This document shows, in pieces, positions 24,005-36,028 of a DNA stretch of 64,000 nt (positions are counted from its first letter, which is position 1; the number at the start of each line of letters is the position of its first letter). The stretch comes from Polytrichum commune (Eukaryota > Streptophyta > Polytrichopsida > Polytrichales > Polytrichaceae): positions 49,657,169 through 49,721,168 of the forward strand of contig OX485806.1 in assembly GCA_950295325.1 (NCBI GenBank), in the 5' to 3' direction. Both the position numbers and the translations under genes were made by a program. The notes under the pieces are model-generated. The model was given only the letters and a program-made list of their open reading frames with translations. It had not been told where the DNA came from and did not search any database.

Positions 24005-24808
24005 TAAGTTTTGGATTTTTGAGATCAAAAAATAAATTAGAGTTCATTGAAGATTAAAAAAATCCTATTTTTGCAAATTAATTTCTAATTATAGTAAAAT
24101 TTAGGACCTATTACCGTGGAAAATTCGTCCACGGTGATCGTTGCAAAGTTGTTTTTGGGATGTACTTCGAGAGTGGGAAATGATGAAATCTGGTGGTAGC
24201 TTGTTAGGGTATGTAAAATGTAATGAATTGTAATGAATATTGACAAACATTGTGGTGTATTTCTATGCAGCAAAAATCAACTACATTGGCATTTTTTGAG
24301 ATGAGTGAGATTGAAGATTAAGTCAAGAAAAGTAGAGAAGGCTGTGAGCCACTCAAACCGCTAACGGGTTGAATTAAGGCCCACAATCTACAAAAAAGAA
24401 GAAGTTAGTGGTTAGAATTAGTCAATATATAGGTGACTGTTAGTTTTTGAGACATCCACCTGTGGATGCGAGTTGTGTAAGAGATTGGTATTAGGTCTGG
24501 ACCAACCCGGGTTCGAATCCGGTTGGTTACATTGACTGGTGCTATCCCAAATTGAGCTAGTGATAAAGCAGGAATAATCTATAGGCGGATACAGAGAAGG
24601 TGTTACTACGCGGTTGTGCGTAGATCCTTCTCAAGTAGTTTTTATCTTTTAGAAACATGTTATTATTTACCCACGTGAAGTAATCAAACCGCTCGCGGTT
24701 GGATTAACATTTGTGGCCTAAGTAGAAAGGAAGTCAGTAAATAGAAATTAGATTTAGATCAATTAGTTAGTATGAAGAAATTTAGACAAGGGATGAAGGA
24801 CAGCGAAA
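24005..24808. other. Non-coding left arm of MULE
   Basis: No gene. The only recognisable signal is a perfect RNA polymerase III B-box-like sequence (GGTTCGAATCC) at 24,510-24,520, possibly a SINE or tRNA-derived remnant; no cloverleaf can be drawn around it. Confidence 0.5.
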
Positions 24809-24963
24809 GACATCGTCGGACGGATGAATGACAGCGGAGGACGACACCGAATAGGTGAATGACAACGTAGGACGACGTGGAATGGATGAAGGACAACGTA
24901 AGACGACGTCGAATGGATAAATGACAATGTGGGACGACGTTGAATGGATGAAAGACAACGTAG
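24809..24963. repeat. 31-bp tandem repeat, five copies
   Basis: Five head-to-tail units of 31 bp (consensus start GACGACGTCGAATGGATGAA) followed by a partial sixth. The unit length is not a multiple of three, so open frames across it are artefacts of the repeat. Confidence 0.8.
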
Positions 24964-25576
24964 GACGACCCCGAAGGAACCAAGTTTTGAACGAAGTAGT
25001 GGACGAAGTTGCCTTGACATCAACATATAAGCGCGGCTTGAAACTCATACAGAACAAGAAGTAAGAGGGGCTTGTGTATGATCGGAGATGACCAGGTGGT
25101 AGATGTGGTGTACGATGAGAGAGGAGTGAGGTATACCACCATTTATAGGTATAAGTGTACTATTCGTGTCTTGTAAGGATAAACTTGTGCGGAGGATGAA
25201 GTCAAGAAAGAACTATCACTCTCTCAGTGTTTGAAGTAGAGTGGATAGAAGAAATTGTCGAAAGAAGTGACCTGCTTGATTTGTTTCTAGTCCAAAAGTG
25301 TTTATACGCAGTAGCTGTAAGATACCTACGGTTTCTAGATTATTAGAATGAAATTAAAATGAAGCTTCCAGTTCAAGAAACACAGTGATACATAAAATAT
25401 CTTGCAGTGGCCCTTTTAGTCTCACTACTTCATGATTAAATCAAATGTTGCATACATACGTTTCTTTGACGATACACTGAACTCTAAGAAGACAAATACT
25501 TTAGTAAGCCACTCTCTAAAATTCTCTTCACTTCGTTGAAGCTAAAACTAGCTGCGTGAATGAATGTGTCGGATTC
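24964..25576. other. Spacer downstream of the MULE transposase
   Basis: No coding or RNA signal was recognised. It probably contains the 3' untranslated region of the minus-strand transposase gene. Confidence 0.45.
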
Positions 25577-28500
25577 TTAATCCAGACCACAAATGACTGT
25601 AAACAAATAATACAAGTGCTTATAGTTGGCCCATTGACCCCGCTTTCCAATAGCATTTCTCGACATCTCCTTGAAATACGTGCAAGTGCATGCGGGCAGC
25701 TGCGATATGGTTAGGTAGTATTGCTGGACTTTCGGAGGTGTGCCCGAATCCAATGAGACGATGCATCCAAGGGCAGGGGCTGGGAGCATGCACAATTTGC
25801 GCACGGTGCCTCTGAATGATAGGGCCGATGCACAATTATTGGCATGCTTGGTTGACGGGGCCTTCTTGTTGCGCCGGATATTCTTGCCTGACCTGCGGGT
25901 GGGAAACTCGTCTGGATATGCCGGAGTCGTGTAAACTGATAAGTCCACAGATAAAGCTTGGTCTTGAAAGAGTCTTGTAGGGGACATCTCCTTCCGCTGG
26001 GGTAGTCTAAAGCCTGCATTTTCCAAAGACAGGATCTCTTTGCAAGATAAGTTGGTCCCCAACTTAACCGGCCATACCTCTGGAACCGCCGGCCTTGACA
26101 CCACCCACTTCCGTTTTGTGCCCTTCACGCATCTCTCAATGTCGTCATTGCAGAAAAAGAACTGCATATACTCCTTCCTATTCTTCTTGTAGTTGTCCAT
26201 CAAGCCCGTGTAGGTTGGAGCGGCAGTGCTCTTCCCATCCTGCACAATCCGTGCGATGCACTTCTTCTTGGTGATTGCTTGTTGAGCAAAGCACGCCTTG
26301 GCGGATGTCTTTTGTAGGCGTGCGATATGCCATTCAGAAGGGTTACATGCTGTCTCCTCAACTGCAGTGACGTGGTAGCGATCAAGCTGCTGAGTAGGGT
26401 TGTGTGTTGGAAGATTTAGCTCCTCGTCATCGGTAGTTGTAGGAGAATCCGGAACTACCACAGGTGGTGGAGAGTTGTTGTTATTGAGCGCTGATCTGGT
26501 TTGGACGCGCGGTCTAGATATGCTGATCTTGTCAGGCCTGTGAGACTCAAGTTCAGAACCAAACGCGGTATCCGGTTTTTGTTTAAGATAAACAAATACC
26601 TTTTCCCCTTCAAGGTGAGGAGTATGGTGCACCACTCGTCGGCGCCCGGCATATTCAAGAAGGCCTCGTGAAGCTGTTTCGAGTTTCCTGTTCGAGCCGC
26701 CGACCTTTGAGCACGTCTGAGCTTCAATTCCTCCTTTGATGGTCCAGTACCAGGGCGCTCTCCTTTGAGGAATTGGTAATATGCAACACACTGCATGAAG
26801 GCACGCACGAAATCATCCACTGTAGCCACAAAGAAGTCGCTGCCCCGATCGCCCGATTGTTGTTTCCACTTGTTATGGATAGATTCTGCAAGGTTACAAG
26901 ATGGCATTTCAGCAAGTTCATCCTCACTGAGGTCCTGCAATCAAATAATTGTCACAGATTAGCGTAATGGTGGGATACATGTGGAAGTAGTATGCACAAT
27001 GATGCATAGAAAATAGGTAGAAGAAAATAGTGGACTTACCAACTCCATAAATCCACCCCATTGGCGGTAACAAAAATGCCAGAAGGCAAGCCAAAGCTCC
27101 AGTCGAGGTAGGCCTTGTTCAGATGCAGCACCGGATGACGTCCACCATGCTCGAATTGCAAGATACTTAGTCTCAGCCTCCGCCATGGACTTGGCATTCT
27201 TGTACTGTTGGCAGAGTTTTTGATGTTGGGATTGGAGGTCTTGACGGATGTCGGCCTTGGTGTGCTTTTCCAGGGACTGCGTCCAATGGAAAAGACAAGT
27301 CCTCTCTTTATCCACCATCTTCTCAGTTGCATCTCCACTTCCGTATATGATATGAACAGCATTCCAATTGGCCTGGGCACTATCGGCCATAAAGCCCTTG
27401 AAATTGACTGATTGGACACCGTGACGAGCCATGACAGCATTCAGATTCTTCCATACAACTGATTGGGCTGCCACGTCCTCCGACTGCATGTCACAGACTG
27501 CGATGGCCATGACCCGGCAATATGTGGAATCGTACACGTGGAAGCCATTGTTGTCCAGGACCGGACACGTTTGACATGGTCAAACATTATCCAGGCGTTT
27601 TCTAGGTCACCGCCGGCCTGCATTCGCTTGACGAGGTCGACTCCACTGCCCGGACCGACTTCAGACATCTTGAAGACGAAGACCTTGTCCAGATCTTCTC
27701 CTTGCCCCGGAAACATGTTCTTCTGAACATAGTTCCAGTTGCTAGAGCCGCGTAGCATTGTAATGCTATCCATGACTCCAAAGCGTCGCATTGCCTTAAA
27801 TGTTGAGATTGAGTTCCGAATGTTCGGTGAGGTTAGGTGCTTGCATCGATCAAAAATAGGGAGCAGCTGGTCCAGATCCAAGGTCTTGCGTTCCTCACCT
27901 TCTTTAGCCAGAAGGAGTGGGCCAAGTACTTCCTTCGCCGTTTCAAGCACAATGGCGGAACGTGTAGCTGATGGAGTCCGTTCGACTTGCTCACCAATCA
28001 AGCTCTCCGTCAGCTCGATAAAGTCACGATGATCGCCAGACTTCACAGGGTGGTCGTGAGATCCCAAGTGCACACAAGCCCTTGTCATGTGAGGTGCGGC
28101 AGTCACGTAGTAAATCTTTGCAGGGCAGACGGCAACACAAGTAGGAGGGACATTACACGTTTTGCAAACAACTGTTGAACCCGTAGGAGGGGTGGACCCA
28201 ACTTCAAAGACCTTCTCGGACAACCCTTCCCACTCTGTCTCGTTCACACCGGCCGTTCGATGGTCTCGTCCAAGGTACTCACATGTAACATTGTCATAGC
28301 GGAGGTGGCCAAGACATGAGGACGTACGAAATAGAAGATTGAAGTCGTTCCGAATATTAGACGTGATAGTGCGAGACCAAGCATGGCCATCATATCTTCT
28401 ATCCATTCCACGAAGCTGCTTGGCCTTGGAGTTCTGGACGTGGACACCTAAAGGCGGAAACTCAAAGATAATGTCGCCGTTATAACGAGGAGGAAGAAAA

Positions 28501-29129
28501 TCAACCTGCTGGAGTTTCATTGCATTGAAATCAATTCGAGATAGAACATTCTTTGACCGTTTACGAGCACTAAGTTTCATCAAAGAATGAACAATGCTGC
28601 CAACAAGTTTTGGCACAATATTGGAGGGAGTAGAGGTACGTGATGGACTAACAGGTAGAGTCGCCTCCCGGCGCGTTGCTTGTGGAGAAAGAGCCCTATC
28701 GACTTTCCTAACCGGACGTAATAACTCAACCTCATTCTCCGTGTCATCACTCAATTCATGTATTGTATCAAGACCGGGCTCTACTTTGACTTTGGATAAC
28801 ACCGGGGTCTCAATGCAAACTGTGGACGACTCTCGAGAAGTTAGAAGTTCAGTAGATGCATCTAGTACTGACTCAGAGACTCCGTACACCCGATACTTTC
28901 CTGGATTCAACAACCAGAACGTCCCCACATCATTCTTTCTGGACAACTGGCCAACGGCATGTGAAAGTTCACCGGTTAGATCATCAAAAACTTCTTCCTC
29001 AACGTAGAGAGTGGCTTCACGAAAGTTGAACCTGAGACTAAGTGTAGTACCAGTAACCATTGCAAGACCATCTTCTCCCAAAGGAAAGGAGGCTGGTACG
29101 GAATGAAAATCTGCACGAACAAATGCCAT
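25577..29129 (-). pseudogene. MULE-type transposase (frameshifted)
   Basis: The gene starts at ATG 29,129. A 105-bp intron spans 27,039-26,935 (GTAAGT...GCAG). An acidic N-terminus is followed by a cysteine/histidine cluster at about 28,170-28,050 (CKTCNVPPTC, then HLGSHDHP) resembling a WRKY/GCM-type finger. The RNase H-fold transposase core has candidate D-D-E residues in VYDSTYC (27,535), FMADSAQANW (about 27,380) and NLAESIHNKW (about 26,880). The C-terminus ends in a SWIM-like CxC...xH finger (CTCTYFKEM, then NYKHLYY at 25,620-25,700) whose third cysteine is Tyr. Reading-frame changes near 27,541 and 26,608 look like single-base deletions. The superfamily is judged from architecture and the 11-bp duplication. 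Confidence 0.85.
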
Positions 29130-29809
29130 TGTACCTCAATCCAAGTTGAAGATCACTTGCACTTATCAAAAGCGAAGTCAATGAGGGACATGACAGAAAT
29201 ATCGAATAGTATTAGTATTGGAACAGAGAGCGGTTAGAAGAGGAATTATTGTATGGATTTAGTTACAAGTAATTTCAAGAATTTTAGGCTAGGACTAGTT
29301 GATCCGATTAGTAGGGGTAAAAATTTAGATTATAAAGTTGATGTCCAATTGAAAGAACTATAAGACGGCTTGTAGATGCATTTAGATGAACTATTAAAGT
29401 GAGAGTGTCAGATGTGGATTTGTCTATAAAATTTTAGGAACCAAAAATGAAACATTTATAGATATACCCAAATTATAAACACTCAAAAGCTGTTATGCAT
29501 TTCTAATCCTGTGATAGTGATAAATGGATTGGCGGCCATTCCTACAATGTCAGTACTTAATAACGTTCGTCATTATTCATTGGCGGAATACTTCTATAGA
29601 GGGAGTTTAGAATCATTCAGATTAGATTGTATCGCCGTTTTACCACCAGAATAAATAAAATAGGATGTCAGAATTTTCAAACCTGTGGCATCAATATAAT
29701 CTGCTTTCAAATCTTAGAGTATATGAACATATATAGTGCTCATAGACATAGAACCATGTTAGACTCGGTTTTGCATATAAAGGTTCTAGATGGATTAGTT
29801 GTGTTAGAG
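29130..29809. promoter_or_regulatory. Divergent intergenic region between transposase and ParB-MTase genes
   Basis: About 680 bp, AT-rich, between the two start regions, so it probably holds both promoters. A TATA-like ATATAAAGG lies at 29,775-29,783, about 27 bp before the candidate ATG at 29,810 of the plus-strand gene. No clear TATA box was identified for the transposase. Confidence 0.45.
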
Positions 29810-30499
29810 ATGATCACTCGGTCGCGTGCGAGAGCAAAGAGAGAAAATAGTAGGACTATTGAGAAATAGAGGCGCATTAAGAGAAAGAAGAGGTTTGCTA
29901 CTAGAGATAACGTAGTGACCTCGTACAACTTGAGGTCAACCATGGGAAGAAAAGGGGGTAATTCAATTAAGGCTACTCACAGTCGTTCAAAGCGAAATGT
30001 TGAGACATTTGAAAAGGTGGAGGTTGCTCCCATTAGGTTATTCTCATTAGGAGAGGAAGACACCTCTATGGAAAATGAAGAAATTCATGTATGCTCTGGT
30101 TACATTACATTCAGTTTGAATTTATTCAAATTTTATGAGTCCCCTGTATAGTTGGCTTGAAAGGAATCATTATGGCATGAGAGGCAACTATCCTATGCAT
30201 TCGAATAATGATATCTTCGATGCTTTGTCGCATCATTGCAAGTTTGGTACCTAAACCTGGTCCCGGGCAGAGGCAGCAGCAACGACGAAACGCAACCTCT
30301 AGTGCATCTACTTCAGAGCACACTGGGCAGAAGGTCATTAGGCAGACTCAACGCAGCAGGGAGGGCGTTCATTGCGACGAGGACAGCTTGGGTCGAGGAG
30401 AAGCCAGCATGGAGACGGATGGTGAGTACTCCACCGAAGAGGTAAATAGTTACACCGAAACTGGTTGTTAGGTTTCAGTCTTAGAGTCAGAGGGATCAG

Positions 30500-31103
30500 T
30501 TTCGGCCCCGAAACTGATTTTGAGGGTAGAGTCTGAGTAAGAGGTTTCGGCCCCGAAACCGATTTTGAGCGTGGGAGATTTTTCTTCCGTTTCGAACCAC
30601 TCCCTGGGTGTCTAAAAATAGACATCGTTTTGGCAAGAAGCTTTAAGGGAAATGAACGTTTTGGAACGGCCAAGAGGAAATAATACCATTTCGTAAGGGT
30701 TGTGCGCAAGAGGCACACGGAGTGCAGAGGGAGTCGAACGGGGTGAGGGTAGAATCTGAGTGAGAGGATTCGGCCCCAAAACTGATTTTCGGGGTAGAGT
30801 GTGAGTGTGAGGGTTTCGGCCCCGAAACTGATTTTGAGGGTAGAGTCTGAGTGAAAGGGTTTCGGCCCCGAAACTGTTTTTGTGTGTAGAGTCTATGTGA
30901 GAGGGTTTCGGCCCCAAAATTGTTTTTGGGTGTAGAGTCTGTGTGAGAGGGTTTCGGCCCCGAAACTGTTTTTGGGTGTAGAGTCTGTGTGAGATGATTT
31001 CGGCCCCGAAACTGTTTTTGGGTGTAGAGTCTGTGTGAGAGGATTTCGGCCCCGAAACTGTTTTTGGGTGTAGAGTCTGTGTGAGAGGATTTCGGCCCCA
31101 AAA
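30500..31103. repeat. 46-bp tandem array with a 14-bp palindrome
   Basis: Roughly ten units of about 46 bp (start GTAGAGTCTGTGTGAGAGG), each holding the palindrome TTTCGGCCCCGAAA or a one-base variant. Exact copies start at 30,500, 30,545, 30,814, 30,860, 30,952, 30,998 and 31,044; variants lie near 30,768, 30,906 and 31,090. A 170-bp unrelated stretch (30,590-30,750) interrupts the array. Long open frames on the complementary strand here are produced by the repeat. Confidence 0.92.
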
Positions 31104-31139
31104 CTGTTTTTGAGCGTGGGAGATTTTTCTTCCGGTTCG

Positions 31140-32080
31140 AAGCATTCGGAGCATTCGGAAGAGGCCTCTTTTGTATGTCAAGGTATGTGCTTGAAAAATC
31201 AAAATGATATGTGCATATTTGAATGCTTTTGGCCATTTTCTGTATTATGTATTGCATAAGGAAGGGCATTCGGAAGAGGCCTCGGATTCGAGGCCTCATT
31301 TTTCTAACAAGGTATGTGCTTGAAAACTCAAAATGTTATGTGCATAGTTCATCGCTCTCGGCCATTTTTTGTAGTATGTATTGCATAAGGAAGAACATTC
31401 AGAAGAGGCCTCGGATCCGAGGCCTCATTTTTTAGTCAAGGTATGTGCTTGAAAACTCAAAATGTTATGTGCATAGTTCAATGCTCTCGGCCATTTTCTG
31501 TAGTATGTATTGTATAAGAAAGAGCATTCGGAAGATGCCTCGGATCCGAGGCCTCATTTTTTAGTCAAGGTATATGCTTGAAAACTTAAAATCTTATGTA
31601 CATAGTTCAATGCTCTCGGCATTTTCTGTAGTATGTATTGCATAAGGAAGAGCATTCGGAAGAGGCCTCGGATCCGAGGCCTCATTTTTTAGTCAAGGTA
31701 CATGCTTGAAAACTTAAAATCTTATGTACATAGTTCAATGCTCTCGGCCATTTTCTGTAGTATGTATTGCATAAGGAAGAGCATTCGGAAGAGGCCTCGG
31801 ATCCGAGGCCTCATTTTTTAGTCAAGGTATGTGCTTGAAAACTTAAAATCTTATGTGCATAGTTCAATGCTCTCGGCCATTTTCTGTAGTATGTATTGCA
31901 TAAGAAGGAGCATTCGGAAAATGCCTCGGATCCGAGGCCTCATTTTTTAGTCAAGGTATGTGCTTGAAAAGTTAAATTGTCATGTGCATGTAAGATTTCT
32001 CTCGGCCCTCTTGTTTTGGGTAGTGCATAAGGAGGAGGTATGGGAAGAGGCCTTGGATCCGAGGCCTCTCATTCGTAGGT
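31140..32080. repeat. 129-bp tandem array with a 22-bp palindrome
   Basis: About seven units of 126-129 bp. Most contain a perfect or near-perfect 22-bp palindrome built from two GAGGCCTCGG arms around a central AT (for example 31,405-31,426, 31,662-31,683, 31,791-31,812). Conserved text between palindromes includes GTATGTGCTTGAAAA and CTCTCGGCCATTTTCTG. The array sits in the presumed first long intron of the ParB-MTase gene. Confidence 0.92.
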
Positions 32081-32200
32081 ATGTTAGTACTTGAAATATT
32101 AAAATTTTATGTATACTAGAATCTGAGTGAGAGAGATTCGGCACCGAAACTAATTGTTTCGGTCTGATTGTTTAGGTTTCAGAGAAGTGGAATTCTGTTG

Positions 32201-32214
32201 TTTCGGTGCCGAAA
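32201..32214. promoter_or_regulatory. Dispersed 14-bp palindrome TTTCGGTGCCGAAA
   Basis: Same half-sites as in the 46-bp array (TTTCGG-NN-CCGAAA) but outside it. Further exact-pattern copies lie at 33,500-33,513 (centre GC), 35,404-35,417 and 35,467-35,480 (centre GA), all in introns of the fusion gene. A decayed copy lies near 32,136. Confidence 0.75.
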
Positions 32215-32460
32215 TGATATGTTCACATACTTGGAATGTAATTGTTCAGAGCTGACTTCTTGATAATTTTGTGTTCCTGCAATCCTGCAACCTTAGGAAT
32301 TAATGTTCGGGACCAAATGATAAGAAACCTCATCTTGCTCTGCAAATGTTTGTGTTAATTTTCAAATGAACATGGTCAATATGTTGTTCAACTAATAGCG
32401 TTTATGTGCACTACCGAGCAAGTAATTCTTACTTTGTTGAAAATGTATTGTTTGTATGGT

Positions 32461-33106
32461 AGGTACACGCTGCATCTTCGCCACCTACGACACAAATATT
32501 AGAAGGAATGCTGCCAGATTTAGAAATCCTAAAGGACGGGCCTGAGGGAGAAGAAGAGTCACTTGGGGATGATGCTCACTTTCTGGGTGATGAGGATGAA
32601 ATTCGGACTCGGCAGAAACTTAATTCGGTGGCCACGATCACAAGCTTGAGATTCCAACCCATCAGTTCCTCGCGATTTAGTATTCCTTTGTGCATAATGC
32701 TGGCAATGCCAATGGTAAGGCCAACTCTGGCATCCGATCTTGCTAAGCTCGAGCAAGAGTTTGTCCACGGATACAGGGAGGGCGCTTCAGTCTTTTATGT
32801 TACAACCACCAATGAAGACGGTAAAACACAGGTGGTGCTAGAAGCTGATAAAGCTTCTTGGGGTCCTATTTGGAACGCCAAAAACGACGTTTTCAACACG
32901 TTTCTCCTATCAGATCCACATTTGGCCCGCTTCACAAATTTGATGTTTTTTGTGTGTGACGGAAACCATAGGCGTCAAGCTTGGTTAAATCACATTGACA
33001 GACTTCACCGAACTGAGGATTCTTGGCATTATTTGGTGGACTCAATTCTCCTTGACACAAATGGAAAAATTGGACTTGTTATGCAAGTCATGCACAACAT
33101 TAACAA
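32461..33106 (+). pseudogene. ParB-like nuclease domain exon
   Basis: The exon follows an acceptor (ATGGTAG) and ends at a GTAAGT donor (33,107). Its second half has the layout of a ParB/sulfiredoxin-fold domain: an alpha/beta stretch (ASVFYVTTTNEDGKTQVVLE), then FFVCDGNHRRQAWLNHI, matching the DGNHR-x-x-A box of ParB-like proteins (32,945-32,995), then paired helices. In bacteria ParB binds parS DNA and has CTPase activity, and related domains occur as nucleases. The domain call rests on the GNHRRQA box and its context; a structure prediction would settle it. Confidence 0.65.
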
Positions 33107-36028
33107 GTAAGTCCATTTTTTTTAAATACAATATTTCATATTAATTTCGACATAGTTTCAAATTCTTTTCATTGCAATAATCTAATATCTTTGATATGAT
33201 TTTTGAATTTAGACATACCGAGGACTCTCACATGAAGACCAACATTGTCCATACCCTGTTCAGGGTTCAGAAGTATGGTCTAATGTCAATTGACTAGTTC
33301 AGAGACATTTTGAGTCCGGCTGACCTCAAAAGATGCAAGAAATCACAAAAAAAAACTTGGTATTCGTTACCATTAAATGTGTTTACAAATTTCACATTTT
33401 AGGTGATTTACTCGTTTGATTTCTTCATTTTTTTAAGTCATGGAATAATCCTTCTTTTGTGAATCGCAACCGGGTGATTTCGTGAATCTTCAACTTTTGT
33501 TTCGGGCCCGAAACATCATGTCAAACTCTATTTCATTTTCTTCTTACCTTTTGGTTTCCGCATTCTTTTTCTTCCTTTGTGCAGCACGAACTGGGTCTCG
33601 CTGCGGACGATGGTGTACGTCAGCTTGTGGAGCAATCAGAAGGAGAAGTCCCCTTGCTGACAAGGCGGCTGCGATGAAAGCCGCAGTTCAGAAGAAAGTT
33701 GTGGCACTTCGCATGAAGATGGGAAAACTAGTTGCTGTGTCGAACCCGGAGCTTACCAACGGTTGGCTTCATGAGGTACGTACACTAAACCTTTGCCCAT
33801 ATCAATCTTTTCAGCTTATCCTTGAGAAGAGGACTTAGGAACTCACAAGCTCTTTGTCACACAGATTGAGCGACATTACACCCTAAATTCACTCTCACCG
33901 GAACTCAACTTAGAGAAGCTGCAGCTCATTGCAACTTCTAGGGCGTCTCCGGCATTCAAAATAAAATGGCTAGAATACTTTAATTCATCTGCTTCCACTC
34001 GCGAGGCCCGCAGGCTACCTCCCAAACCCATCAACGAAGAGAGATTGGCAAATTTCCTGGCTAAAGCAAGTTTCTGGGCAGGAGTAAGTCCACTGATTTT
34101 ATGAATTTTCAGTTAATTGAGTTCCTCGTTGGCATGTATTTTACCTGCCTCACATTCTTAATTTCATTGACGCAATCATGCATTTGTTGTCTTACTTATG
34201 ACATTGATCCAGCTAATGCTTATTGTCTTGCTTGCCAGATTTCTGAGCAGGCCAGTATTATTTTTGACGAGACAATGCGTCAAGACCGACTTCCTATCAA
34301 CATGAGTGTTGCCAGTGAGCCGATGTTGTTGCCCGCGTATATCGAAGACTGTCGCATGAAGTTATGGGACCATGCGTTCAGCACCTATTTCAGAGGACCC
34401 GATTCCTTCCAAAAAATTGACGATTTTGTTGGATTTAATGGATCTGACATTGTTGTCCGCAGAGTTCTTTTTAGGTACGTCTCAAATCTTGAAGTACTTT
34501 TCATTAATTTCAGTAATTGGTTCAGTTCATATTATGTGATTTGCTAGTTCGAAAGTTCTAGAATGTAATGTTATGTGCTATTTTGTAACACAAGTACTTT
34601 AAGTACGAGCTTCTGGCCAAAGGAGCTATTTCCAAAGAAGACCTTCCTGTATTCTTGACCACATGGCTTGATAGATCAAACTCAGCTTGCATGTTCTCAG
34701 CTCTTCAACAACGCACGTGGACAACTTCTCACCTTACCGGTGGTGCCTGGTATCTTGATTGCGCTCCAAGTTTTACTCCTTCGTTTGAGACTGAGCTCAG
34801 GAAGTCAAGGGAGGTTGTAGGTGAGTCTGGAATTGAAATGGTGGACTTACAGGGCATTGAAGATGACAATGAGAGGACAAAGGCAATGAAACGACGCATC
34901 AAAGAGGACCGAAAGAAAGCACTGAGGATCAAGGAGGCTGAGGAGAAAGCTGATAAAAAAGAGCGGGAGAAGCTACAGAAGTCACTGGAGAAGTCCACCA
35001 AGAAGGGCAGAAAGAAGATGAACCCCCCCTAGAGCCGAAAGGTAAGAGTCTCGTTGCTCCAAGTCCCACATATGAATCTGGTTCTCATGCTCCAACATTT
35101 TCTAGAGGAACAAAACGCGATTCCTCCTACGAGCAGTTGAGTCAAATTCCTATTTTGACATCGGGGGATGAGCTCGATATGCACCTTCAAGAGCTCATTC
35201 TCAACGCCTCAATGGAGGACGTTCTTGGCGGTGACACGGAGGAATTCACCCCTTCCTACAACGAGTTGAAAAAATTCATGCTTAAGGTACTGCTCTTCCA
35301 TAATTTTCTCATAACATGTTTGCCTTCAAAATTTGCATTTCAATCTGGTCCAAATTTTTCATTCAGTAGGTATTGCTTTTCATATTTCAGCAATCGGGTT
35401 TTCTTTCGGGACCGAAACATGGATTCTGACAACTAAGGGCTCGAAAGGGAATAGTTAATGTTTTTGTTTCGGGACCGAAAAATCATATGGAGTGCGAGCT
35501 GAGCCCTCAATGGACTCGGCAATTTGTTTTGTGCTTGCAATCGGCCATTTGTTTTGTTATACCATTTCTTTAAAGGACTTCATCGCATTATAATGTGTAT
35601 TATGATCCAACTTAGTTTTGCAAGCCCCTCTTGTTGCAACTCAACAGTAGCTTACAATATTTGTAGTAACTGTGATTGATATCTAGAGTGGCACCACTTT
35701 AGGAGGGTACAAGAATGTATAAAGAATTTGTTTTGCATTCCAGTACTAGGCAATGTACAAAGCAAGGAGGATTCTTTTAATCCTGTTGATAAGGGTCCTC
35801 AAATTTGTTATTGTCCGACAGTCACTGCTTACAACTTTTTGATCAAGTCACACATTATCAGGGAGATTTATGTCTTGTGTTTGTTGTAGAGGTAGGTAAT
35901 CTTCAAAATGATTTAAACTCCTCGTTGAATGGAACTAGTTGAATGCTTGTTCTATTCACCCTAAACCTTGTTTTATTGAAGTCATTTGTCATGTACAAAT
36001 TGTGACAATCTCCTTTGATTGTGCAGCA

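Noticed and set aside
24440-24560. tRNA gene
   Set aside because: Only the T-arm/B-box-like part is present; no acceptor, D or anticodon stem can be drawn.
24759-25057. Three overlapping minus-strand frames rich in RRPTLSFIHS
   Set aside because: Caused by the 31-bp tandem repeat; the same peptide text appears in several frames.
30612-31299. Long minus-strand open frames (196 and 218 codons) with repeating FGAE/TQTLHPKTVSGPK text
   Set aside because: They are translations of the 46-bp tandem array; the unit is read in different frames with the same repeated output, and there is no start context, domain or splice structure.
30500-32080. CRISPR array
   Set aside because: Repeats are directly adjacent with no unique spacers, the unit is tandem, and the context is a spliced eukaryotic transposon gene.
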